From JAWPMT01 sp964653795 (lineage in GTDB: Bacteria; Bacteroidota; Bacteroidia; Cytophagales; Cyclobacteriaceae), in assembly GCA_964653795.1 (NCBI GenBank), contig CAZZHO010000020.1, forward strand, positions 1 through 37,412: a stretch of 37,412 nucleotides of DNA, in the 5' to 3' direction. How positions within the stretch are numbered: the stretch's first letter is position 1; every line of letters begins with the position of its first letter. Made by a program: the position numbers and the translations under genes. Positions 15,655-23,396 of this stretch are shown here, one piece after another. Below the pieces are notes generated by a model. It was not told where the DNA came from and made no database searches. It saw only the letters and a list, made by a program, of their open reading frames with translations.

Positions 15655-16332
15655 TTACAAATCCAACACAAACTTTTTCTCACGAAGCTGCTCGTAAGTC
15701 GGCTTATCAAACTTATAAAGCTTAGCTGCACGGTGTGAAACATCTTCCTGTTTTTCATTGCAGTCTATTAGGAAATTCATTTTGAGCATTTTCCGTCTGA
15801 AGTTGGGCTTATCCAATTGTATCCGGAGAATTGACTCATAAAGCGTCTGAAGCTGACCCAGCGTAAACTTTTCGGGCAATAGATTGAACCCGATGGGCTC
15901 CTGCTTTACTCGAGATTGAAGTCTAGAGAAAGCGTCCTTAAGAATTTCATGGTGATCGTAGGGTAAGTCCACAATTTCATCTGGTGTGAACCATTTAGCA
16001 TCAGAGGCAGTGAAGCCAGGCGATAATTTGTAATCTGTATCCTTGATCAAAGAATAATAGGCCACCGTCAGTACCCTCTTCGTAGGAAACCGGTTTACAT
16101 CTCCATACGCCTTCAACTGGTCTAAATACAAATCTTTGACGCCTGTGAGCAAATACAATATTCGGCTTGCTGCCTGATCCAGCGACTCGTCTTCTGTTAT
16201 CCATCCCCCTGGCAACGCCCACCTTCCCTTGCTAAGGCCGTCAGCATGCTTTACCAGTAGCACCTTGAGCTCTGAAGAAAAACCAAAGACCACACAGTCA
16301 ATGGACATATTGTCAATCACATTATCAGGCAT
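15655..16332 (-). CDS. NrtR/AraR-type transcriptional regulator: degenerate Nudix domain plus winged helix
   Basis: 225 residues: an N-terminal Nudix fold (about 8-135) and a C-terminal winged-helix DNA-binding domain (about 145-225), with the family block LLPEKFTLGQLQTLYESIL and the basic DKPNFRRKMLKM. In the Nudix box GG, E49 and R57 are kept. The catalytic glutamates of the REUxEE core, however, are replaced by I58, L61 and L62 (RILYLLTG), so hydrolase activity should be lost and the domain should act as a ligand sensor. This is the known arrangement of NrtR-family sugar regulators in Bacteroidota, such as the arabinose regulator AraR. A palindromic operator lies 37 bp upstream of the start, shared with divergent xylB, implying autoregulation. 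Given its xylose-gene neighbours, the effector is probably xylose or a derivative. Confidence 0.88.
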   Translation of the reverse strand: MPDNVIDNMSIDCVVFGFSSELKVLLVKHADGLSKGRWALPGGWITEDESLDQAASRILYLLTGVKDLYLDQLKAYGDVNRFPTKRVLTVAYYSLIKDTDYKLSPGFTASDAKWFTPDEIVDLPYDHHEILKDAFSRLQSRVKQEPIGFNLLPEKFTLGQLQTLYESILRIQLDKPNFRRKMLKMNFLIDCNEKQEDVSHRAAKLYKFDKPTYEQLREKKFVLDL

Positions 16333-16368
16333 AAGCTCAATTTTAGACTAAAATAAAAAAATTAAGAA

Positions 16369-16393
16369 ACTTATAGTCATTTTGACTATAAGT
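16369..16393. promoter_or_regulatory. Predicted Nudix-family regulator operator, shared by regulator gene and xylB
   Basis: Inverted repeat ACTTATAGTC-N5-GACTATAAGT, with 10-bp perfect arms and an ATTTT spacer. Its inner 9-bp half-sites are identical to those at 13,983-14,005. It ends 28 bp before the xylB ATG at 16421 and begins 37 bp from the regulator start at 16332, so it can control both divergent promoters. Confidence 0.85.
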
Positions 16394-16420
16394 ATTATCT
16401 TAGTAGAACTTTTAAAGAAA

Positions 16421-17923
16421 ATGTACCTAATCGGATACGATATCGGCTCCTCGTCTATCAAAGCCGCTCTGGTAGATGGCAACAGTAACAAAGCACTCGC
16501 GATTGTAACAAGTCCGTCAGATCATGAACTTGGTATGGACGCTCCCCAACTGGGATGGGCTGAACAAGATCCAGCAATATGGTGGGAACACATCTGCATT
16601 GCCACCAAGCAACTACTGAAAAAAACAAGTATAGCTCCTGATGATATTAAGGCAATTGGTATCGCCTATCAAATGCATGGCCTAGTATTGATTGATAAGG
16701 ATCATCAAGTCGTCAGGCCTTCAATTATTTGGTGTGACAGTAGAGCGGTGAGCATAGGAGAAGAGACTTATGAGAAACTTGGGTCATCTTTTTGCCTTGG
16801 TCATCTGCTCAATTCTCCTGGAAACTTCACTGCCTCCAAGTTGCGATGGGTTTTAGAAAACGAACCTCAGCTTTTTGATAAGGCCTCCCATTTCATGCTT
16901 CCAGGGGATTATTTAGCAATGAAGATGACAGGGAAGGTAAAGTCCACTATCTCCGGCCTATCGGAAGGCACACTTTGGGACTTTAAAAACAACAAAGTCT
17001 CAGAGAAACTCCTCGACCATTTAGGAATTTCCAACTCAATGGCACCAGATCTTACTCCTACGTTTGGCCTTCAGGGACAACTCCATGAAAAGGCTGCAAA
17101 GCAAATGGGGTTATCGATAGGCACTCCCGTCACTTACCGAGCTGGAGACCAGCCCAATAACGCTTTGTCATTAGGGGTAATCGATGATGGAGAAATAGCT
17201 GCAACAGGAGGTACTTCAGGTGTTGTGTATGGTGTAAAAAATAAACCCATCGCTGACAAACAAGCCAGGATCAACAGCTTCGCTCACGTCAATTACACTC
17301 AGGAAAATCCAATGACTGGCGCTTTGCTATGTATTAATGCAGCCGGCATACTATATCGATGGGTACGACTATTGATTGGTGGAGAAAACCTCTCCTACTC
17401 GGCAATGGAAGAAATGGCATCGAGTTCTGAAATTGGAAGTGATGGAGTAGTGGTGCTACCATTTGGAAATGGGGCTGAAAGAATGCTAGGCAACAGAGAC
17501 ATTGGCGCAGGTATTGAGGGGTTACAGCTGAATCGCCACTCCAAATCACACCTCATTCGAGCGTCATTGGAAGGTATCGCCTTCTCCTTCGTATATGGTA
17601 TGAAGGTACTTGAAGAACTGGGGATTCCTATTCAAAAGATGAGAGTCGGTAGTGACAACTTGTTTCAATCGGAAATTTTCAGTAGTACCATTTCCAATCT
17701 CATGAACACTCAAATTGAGCTGGTAGAGAACACAGGAGCAGTAGGCGCCGCCCGAGCCGCCGGTTTTGGAATTGGTCACTTCGCAAATTTGAAAGAAGCA
17801 GTATCATCGGATAAGGTGATAAAAAGATTTACTCCCTCCCCTCTTTCGAATCTTGGGGAGGCTTATGATAAATGGAAATACACACTCAACAACAAAATCA
17901 ATATTCACGATGAGTCAAAATAA
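16421..17923 (+). CDS. xylB: Xylulokinase (FGGY family)
   Basis: 500-residue cytoplasmic kinase that phosphorylates D-xylulose to xylulose-5-phosphate. The N-terminus has GYDIGSSSIKAALVD (5-19, with D7 in the phosphate-binding loop). It also has the xylulose-pocket motif QMHG (84-87), IIWCDSRA (102-109) and YRAGDQPNNALSLG with the catalytic base D243. The C-terminal part has GNGAERM and the VGAARAAGFG ATP-site block. A longer frame opens with a TTG at 16382, but that codon falls inside the operator palindrome, and the ATG at 16421 gives the canonical N-terminus. First gene of the plus-strand operon; it overlaps the xylA start by 14 bp. Confidence 0.94.
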   Translation: MYLIGYDIGSSSIKAALVDGNSNKALAIVTSPSDHELGMDAPQLGWAEQDPAIWWEHICIATKQLLKKTSIAPDDIKAIGIAYQMHGLVLIDKDHQVVRPSIIWCDSRAVSIGEETYEKLGSSFCLGHLLNSPGNFTASKLRWVLENEPQLFDKASHFMLPGDYLAMKMTGKVKSTISGLSEGTLWDFKNNKVSEKLLDHLGISNSMAPDLTPTFGLQGQLHEKAAKQMGLSIGTPVTYRAGDQPNNALSLGVIDDGEIAATGGTSGVVYGVKNKPIADKQARINSFAHVNYTQENPMTGALLCINAAGILYRWVRLLIGGENLSYSAMEEMASSSEIGSDGVVVLPFGNGAERMLGNRDIGAGIEGLQLNRHSKSHLIRASLEGIAFSFVYGMKVLEELGIPIQKMRVGSDNLFQSEIFSSTISNLMNTQIELVENTGAVGAARAAGFGIGHFANLKEAVSSDKVIKRFTPSPLSNLGEAYDKWKYTLNNKINIHDESK

Positions 17924-19247
17924 TATCATACTGGGCAGCAAGGAATTTTTCCCAGGAATTGGGGCAATTGCCTTTGAGGGACCAGCGTCGAAAAACCCCT
18001 TTGCTTACAAATATTATGATCCTGAGAGGGTCGTGATGGGAAAGTCGATGAAAGAGCATTTCAAGTTTGCAATCGCCTACTGGCATTCTTTCTGTAATGC
18101 CGGTGGTGACCCATTTGGCCCAGGAACCGTGACATTTCCCTGGGATGAAAAGAAAGGTGCTGTCGAAAGAGCAAAAGACAAAATGGATGCAGCCTTTGAA
18201 TTCATCTCCAAATTGGGTCTGGAATACTTCTGTTTCCATGATGTAGATGTTGTGGACGAGGGTGGCTCGCTCTCAGAGTTCGAGCAAAGACTCCAAGCAC
18301 TAACAGATTATGGTATCGAAAAGAAAAAAGGTAACGATATCAAAGTGCTCTGGGGAACAGCGAACTTGTTCTCCAACCCAAGGTACATGAATGGTGCTGC
18401 CACCAACCCAGATTTTAATGTCGTGGCTTATGCAGGCGCTCAAGTCAAAAATGCGCTTGATATGACAATAGCACTAGATGGTGAAAACTATGTCTTCTGG
18501 GGTGGGCGTGAAGGATATATGAGTCTACTCAATACCAATATGAAAAAAGAAACTGAGCACATGGCACAGTTCCTTCATATGGCAAAAGACTATGCAAGAA
18601 GTAATGGATTCAAAGGGACTTTCTTCATAGAGCCAAAGCCAGCAGAGCCCTCTAAGCACCAATATGATTTCGATTCTGCTACCGTGATTGGATTCCTCAG
18701 GCATTTTGGATTGGATAAGGACTTTAAGCTCAATATTGAGGTTAATCATGCCACACTAGCGGGGCATACCTTCCAGCATGAACTGCAAGTAGCTGCTGAT
18801 GCCGATATGCTTGGAAGCATAGATGCTAATCGTGGCGATTACCAAAATGGATGGGATACTGATCAGTTTCCGGTCAATCTATTCGAATTAGTAGAAAGCA
18901 TGCTTGTTATCGCTCAATCTGGTGGCCTGCAAGGTGGTGGCGTAAATTTCGATGCAAAAAGGAGAAGGAACTCTACGGATTTAGAAGACTTATTTCATGC
19001 TCATATTGGAGGCATTGACGCTTTCGCCCGGGCACTGCTTGTTACTGAAAAGCTGCTAAACGAAACAGATTTTTCTCAAAGAGTAGAGGATAGGTATGCG
19101 TCGTTCAAGAATGGTGATGGAGAAGCTTTTGAAAAGGGAGAATTGACCCTACAATCGCTCCATGAGCTTGCTAAGAAAAATGGTGAACCTGCTCAGATCA
19201 GTGGAAAACAAGAGTATCTTGAGAATCTGATCAATCTATGTATTTAA
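17910..19247 (+). CDS. xylA: Xylose isomerase
   Basis: 445-residue TIM-barrel enzyme that interconverts D-xylose and D-xylulose. The length fits the longer class II xylose isomerases. Active-site and metal residues are all visible: H110 and D113 (FCFHDVDV), E241 and K243 (FIEPKP), E277 and H280 (NIEVNHATLAGH), D305 (DANRGD), D316 and D318 (DTDQFP) and D348 (VNFDAK). The ATG at 17910 gives the usual N-terminus; the earlier in-frame ATG at 17853 adds unrelated residues that overlap xylB. The start lies inside the end of xylB (14-bp overlap), and the next gene begins right after the stop, so translation is probably coupled along the operon. Confidence 0.96.
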   Translation: MSQNNIILGSKEFFPGIGAIAFEGPASKNPFAYKYYDPERVVMGKSMKEHFKFAIAYWHSFCNAGGDPFGPGTVTFPWDEKKGAVERAKDKMDAAFEFISKLGLEYFCFHDVDVVDEGGSLSEFEQRLQALTDYGIEKKKGNDIKVLWGTANLFSNPRYMNGAATNPDFNVVAYAGAQVKNALDMTIALDGENYVFWGGREGYMSLLNTNMKKETEHMAQFLHMAKDYARSNGFKGTFFIEPKPAEPSKHQYDFDSATVIGFLRHFGLDKDFKLNIEVNHATLAGHTFQHELQVAADADMLGSIDANRGDYQNGWDTDQFPVNLFELVESMLVIAQSGGLQGGGVNFDAKRRRNSTDLEDLFHAHIGGIDAFARALLVTEKLLNETDFSQRVEDRYASFKNGDGEAFEKGELTLQSLHELAKKNGEPAQISGKQEYLENLINLCI

Positions 19248-20795
19248 ATGAGCAATAAAGGCAACAGTAGCTATTCAGTACTTATAGCTGTTTCTGTATC
19301 TCTTGGAGGATTCCTCTTTGGGTTTGACGCTTCCGTAATTTCAGGGGTCATTGGTTATGTAGGTCCCCAATTCCAACTCTCAAGTTTACAACAAGGATGG
19401 GTTGTAGGCTCACCCACTTTCGCCGCCATGTTTGCCATGTTGGTAGCTGGTGTGGTCAGTGAGAAATTAGGAAGGAAGAAAATTCTCCAAGTTGCTGCTT
19501 TGCTTTATGCCATTTCAGCACTTTACTCAGCTCTTGCTCCTGGGTATGAAGCTTTGGTAATAGCGCGACTCCTTGGCGGGTTGGCATTTGGAGCGGCACT
19601 TGTCCTTGCTCCACTCTACATCGGAGAAATAGCGCCACCGGCTCAAAGGGGCAAACTCGTTTCTATCCAGCAACTAAATATTGTATTAGGTTTTTCTGCA
19701 TCGTACTTCTCCAACTATATGCTACTTGAGAATATGGACGGGCTGGGATTAGACGATACTACTATTTGGAGATGGATGTTGGGTATAGAATTTATACCAG
19801 CCATTATTTATTTTTTCTTGCTCTTCTTGGTCCCTGAAAGTCCTAGATGGCTCATTGCTAAAGGCTTAGAAGAAAAAGCAGAAGAAGTTCTCACTAAAGT
19901 CATGGGTGGAGAGGAAGCAGCAAGGGCGAAATCGGAAATACTAGAAAATATTGAATCAGATAAAACAAAGCCTAAGTCATCTATTGGATCTCTTCTTACT
20001 CCTCAGCTCAGACTGATTGTCTTAATTGCACTTACGCTCGCCATTAGCCAGCAAGTCACGGGAATCAATTCCATTTTATTCTATGCCGCCACGATTTTTG
20101 AGCAATCAGGTGTGGGTAAAAACGCTGCGTTCGCGCAGGCCGTGCTGGTTGGACTTGTGCAAGTGGTGTTTACGGTATTGACTATTGCCGTAATAGATCG
20201 GTTAGGAAGAAAACCTCTTCTCTTAACTGGATTAGGTGGAATTGCCCTGAGCATGTTGATCTGTTTTTGGGGATTCAACAATGCTTCATATTCTTTGAAT
20301 GAAATAGCACTGAATGACCTCCCTGAGCAGTATGGAAGCAAGCTTACTGTTCTTTTGGACAAAGAGTATTCGAGCGATATCGCCTTTAAAAATGATATTA
20401 TATCCATAGTGGGGCAACAGGAATTTCAGGCAATAGAAAGCCAAATACTCGCAACAGCTGCGGACTTGAATGCACCTATGATCCTAGGAGGTATCCTTCT
20501 CTTTATGGCGGCTTTTTCGATCTCCGTAGGTCCCATTATGTGGGTAATATTCTCTGAGATTTTCCCTTCGCGGATAAAGGGATTGGCCATAGCTGTGTTC
20601 GGCTTCCTCAACTCTTTCACGAGTTTTTTAGTACAGCTTGTATTTCCCTGGGAGCTTGCAAATCTTGGCAATGCCAATACTTACCTGATCTTCGGACTAT
20701 TTGCGCTCGTAGGCTTGATCATCTTAGCCAGGATATTGCCTGAAACAAAGGGTAAATCGCTCGAGGAATTAGAAAAACAGTTACAGCGAACATGA
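19248..20795 (+). CDS. xylE: MFS sugar porter, XylE-like D-xylose:H+ symporter
   Basis: 515 residues with about 12 transmembrane segments. It has sugar-porter hallmarks: FGFDASVISG with D27 (the proton-coupling Asp of XylE), GRKK and GRKP loop motifs, PESPRWL (196-202), the sugar-binding AISQQVTGIN block (Q268, Q269, N274) and PETKGKSLEELE at the C-terminus. A roughly 70-residue hydrophilic loop (about 345-415) between two late segments is larger than usual in this family and would face the periplasm. The ATG follows the xylA stop directly, and the TGA overlaps the GH43 ATG (ATGA). The neighbours point to D-xylose, making it a second carrier besides the sodium symporter of the same regulon. 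Confidence 0.9.
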   Translation: MSNKGNSSYSVLIAVSVSLGGFLFGFDASVISGVIGYVGPQFQLSSLQQGWVVGSPTFAAMFAMLVAGVVSEKLGRKKILQVAALLYAISALYSALAPGYEALVIARLLGGLAFGAALVLAPLYIGEIAPPAQRGKLVSIQQLNIVLGFSASYFSNYMLLENMDGLGLDDTTIWRWMLGIEFIPAIIYFFLLFLVPESPRWLIAKGLEEKAEEVLTKVMGGEEAARAKSEILENIESDKTKPKSSIGSLLTPQLRLIVLIALTLAISQQVTGINSILFYAATIFEQSGVGKNAAFAQAVLVGLVQVVFTVLTIAVIDRLGRKPLLLTGLGGIALSMLICFWGFNNASYSLNEIALNDLPEQYGSKLTVLLDKEYSSDIAFKNDIISIVGQQEFQAIESQILATAADLNAPMILGGILLFMAAFSISVGPIMWVIFSEIFPSRIKGLAIAVFGFLNSFTSFLVQLVFPWELANLGNANTYLIFGLFALVGLIILARILPETKGKSLEELEKQLQRT

Positions 20796-22330
20796 CCATT
20801 CCCAACCCTATACTTCCTGGATTCCATCCTGATCCAAGCATAGTTAGGGTTGGTAAAGACTATTTCATCGCTACTTCAACCTTCGAATGGTTTCCGGGTG
20901 TAAGAATCTATCACTCTCAAGACCTGGCCAATTGGAAATTGATAGCAGAACCTCTAAATCGCAAAAGCCAATTGGATATGAGAGGAGTTCCAGATTCATG
21001 TGGTGTATGGGCTCCGTGCCTAAGCTATGACAATGGCGTATTTTACTTGGTTTATTCTAACGTCAAAACTTTCCATGGACCGTGGTTAGATACCCCTAAC
21101 TATCTGGTTACTAGTGAAAATATCACCGGTGAATGGTCCGAACCAATATTTCTAAATGCCTCAGGCTTTGACGGATCTCTATTCCACGATGATGATGGTA
21201 GAAAGTGGTATACCAGTATGTTGGTCGACAACAGGAATTCAAAGTTTTTCGGAGGGATCATACTGCAGGAATATGATCCAAAAGAATCCAGACTTGTAGG
21301 TGATTCTAACTTGATTTTTGAAGGAACATCTATTGGCAAAACAGAAGGCCCTCATATCTATAAAAAAGATGGATACTACTACTTGATTACAGCTGAAGGA
21401 GGAACTGAGTATGGTCATGCCATTTCATTGGCCAGAAGCAAAAAAATCACTGGACCGTACGAAGTAGCACCCAACAATCCTCTATTGACGTCTTGGAACG
21501 ACCCAAAGCATCCGCTACAAAAGACAGGTCATGGAGACCTTGTGGAAACAGAAGAAGGAAAGTGGTATCTCACCTATTTGACAGGCAGGCCTCTGAAGGA
21601 AAGAGGTAGATGTATACTCGGAAGAGAAACAGCGATTGAGAGAGTGGAATGGAAAGATGGTTGGCTCTATCCCTGCTCCAACCTAAAGAAAGCAGAAGTA
21701 AGAACTGAGCCCTCAAAGAAAAGCACCTTTTACGACTTCAAGACCGAGGTGAGTAGAGATTTTCAGACGTTGAGAGAACCTCGAGATGAAAGTTGGATAA
21801 CATCTAATAAAAAAGAGGGGTTACAATTGATTGGACGCAACTCGCTGAGTTCATTATTTGATCAAAGTTTGTTGGCCAGGAGAATCCAAAGTTATAAGGC
21901 CGAGGTATCACTGAAAATGACATTCAGTCCTTCAAACTTTCAACAAATGGCGGGCCTACTGTTCTATTACAATACCCAACACTATCATTATTTTCATCTC
22001 AGAGGTAGCGAGCATGGTTTTCACGAGTTGGTACTTATTACCAACAACAAGCACCAAGTAACCGAAGAAATCGTTGGCCAGACCACCTCAAAATCTGTGA
22101 TCTTAAAAGGTATTCTTGATAGAGACACCATCACCTTCTCCTATCAGCAAGACGAACTTTTGAAGGATGGAGCAACAGTTGACGCAAGCATATTATCTGA
22201 TGATTATGTATTGGATGGTCACATCTATCATCCCGCCTTTACTGGTATGATGGTAGGTTTTGCTTGCCAGGATCTAACGGGCACTAGGCTCCCCGCCGTA
22301 TTCGAATGGTTTGATTACAAAGAGTTTTAA
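20792..22330 (+). CDS. GH43 beta-xylosidase (possibly bifunctional with alpha-L-arabinofuranosidase), cytoplasmic
   Basis: 512 residues with no signal peptide, so it acts on imported xylo-oligosaccharides. The five-bladed propeller domain (about 1-300) has the three GH43 acidic residues: D14 in FHPDPS (base), D127 in GFDGSLFHDDDG (pKa modulator/orienting) and E185 in TEGPHIY (acid). The C-terminal beta-sandwich (about 315-510), with the QMAGLLFYYNTQHYHYFHLR stretch, is the extra domain of the XynB/SXA-type GH43 subgroup and helps close the active site. It removes xylose from non-reducing ends, feeding xylA and xylB. It overlaps the porter gene by 4 bp and is followed by the GH26-like gene after 1 bp. 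Confidence 0.93.
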   Translation: MTIPNPILPGFHPDPSIVRVGKDYFIATSTFEWFPGVRIYHSQDLANWKLIAEPLNRKSQLDMRGVPDSCGVWAPCLSYDNGVFYLVYSNVKTFHGPWLDTPNYLVTSENITGEWSEPIFLNASGFDGSLFHDDDGRKWYTSMLVDNRNSKFFGGIILQEYDPKESRLVGDSNLIFEGTSIGKTEGPHIYKKDGYYYLITAEGGTEYGHAISLARSKKITGPYEVAPNNPLLTSWNDPKHPLQKTGHGDLVETEEGKWYLTYLTGRPLKERGRCILGRETAIERVEWKDGWLYPCSNLKKAEVRTEPSKKSTFYDFKTEVSRDFQTLREPRDESWITSNKKEGLQLIGRNSLSSLFDQSLLARRIQSYKAEVSLKMTFSPSNFQQMAGLLFYYNTQHYHYFHLRGSEHGFHELVLITNNKHQVTEEIVGQTTSKSVILKGILDRDTITFSYQQDELLKDGATVDASILSDDYVLDGHIYHPAFTGMMVGFACQDLTGTRLPAVFEWFDYKEF

Positions 22331-22331
22331 T

Positions 22332-23396
22332 ATGAAGAATATATACTTATCCCTTCTGGCAGCAGTAATTTTTGGCTGTGGCCAACAAGGAACATCCTCA
22401 ACCAGAGAACTAGCAAAGTTCGAACCAAAAGATGGAGAAGTCATATTATTTGTTGGCCAAGAGCTGGAGTCTATTGGCGGGTTAGACGCCCCTTACAACG
22501 ATGGATATCTTGACCACTTCGATAAACCAGGCGGATTCACGATGTACACAAATTTTGCACCTGGAGACACCTCATTTGGTTATGTTCAAAAAGGACTGGA
22601 TGGCACCTGGACTACCGATGACTGGGGAGACAGCCCAAGTAATTTATCTCTTCAACTCGCTGATAAAGATTTTGATGGTCTTGGGCTAGCCATTGGTCTA
22701 TCATTGGTCAATCACGAAGAAAGAGTAGCATCGGGAGAGCACGACAGCTTGGTAGTAGCTTATGGAGAATTTTTAAAGAGTCTGGCACCCCGGCCGGTCT
22801 TCTTAAGAATCGGCTATGAATTTGATGGACATGGCTGGAACTTCTATGACCGAAGCTCATATTTGGATGCTTATAGAAGAATCAAAGACACCTATGATAG
22901 AATGGGCATTGAGAACGTCGCTTATGTGTGGCAATCTACTGGATGGGTGTCGGATGAATACCTATTGGAGGAATGGTATCCAGGTGATAGCTATGTTGAT
23001 TGGTGTGCCTATTCATTTTTCGCGAGATGGGATGAAGCTAGTATGATAGATTTTGCGAGGAAAAAAGGTAAACCAGTATTTATAGCGGAAGCTACCCCGA
23101 CTATCTCGGATCACATGGTAAAATTTACAGGACATACTAAAACCACTATCCTTGGAGACAAAGAACAGGCTAAAGAAGCCTGGAACAGATGGTTTCAGCC
23201 CTTCTTCAAGACAATCGATGAAAATTCGGATGTTGTCAAGGCTATTAGCTATATAAACTGCAACTGGCGTTCACATGAAATGTGGAAACAAAACCCCACT
23301 TTCCAAAATATCGATGCACGAATCCAAACGAGCGAGTTTGTTTCAAACAAATGGGAAGAAGCCATTAATAGCAGATCTTTTGTACCTGTTCCCTAG
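22332..23396 (+). CDS. GH26-like TIM-barrel glycoside hydrolase, lipoprotein
   Basis: 354 residues from the ATG at 22332, one base after the GH43 stop. The N-terminus is a lipoprotein signal with Cys16 (VIFGC), so the enzyme sits in the periplasm or envelope. The rest looks like a clan GH-A barrel. VFLRIGYEFDGHGWNFY supplies a likely acid/base E163 in the position of the GH26 HEM(N)G motif. PVFIAEATP supplies a likely nucleophile E253, 90 residues later, the right order and spacing for GH26. Aromatic residues line both motifs. GH26 includes beta-mannanases and beta-1,3-xylanases; the xylose operon favours a xylan-type substrate, but this is inference. It could belong to an unclassified relative. 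Its TAG stop overlaps the convergent macroglobulin/plug gene stop in the palindrome CTAG. Confidence 0.7.
   Translation: MKNIYLSLLAAVIFGCGQQGTSSTRELAKFEPKDGEVILFVGQELESIGGLDAPYNDGYLDHFDKPGGFTMYTNFAPGDTSFGYVQKGLDGTWTTDDWGDSPSNLSLQLADKDFDGLGLAIGLSLVNHEERVASGEHDSLVVAYGEFLKSLAPRPVFLRIGYEFDGHGWNFYDRSSYLDAYRRIKDTYDRMGIENVAYVWQSTGWVSDEYLLEEWYPGDSYVDWCAYSFFARWDEASMIDFARKKGKPVFIAEATPTISDHMVKFTGHTKTTILGDKEQAKEAWNRWFQPFFKTIDENSDVVKAISYINCNWRSHEMWKQNPTFQNIDARIQTSEFVSNKWEEAINSRSFVPVP

Noticed and set aside
16382..16420. Upstream TTG start extending xylB by 13 residues
   Set aside because: The codon lies inside the operator palindrome, and the ATG at 16421 gives the normal xylulokinase N-terminus.
17853..17909. 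Earlier ATG for xylA
   Set aside because: It adds 19 residues that overlap xylB and are unlike xylose isomerases; the ATG at 17910 gives the standard start.
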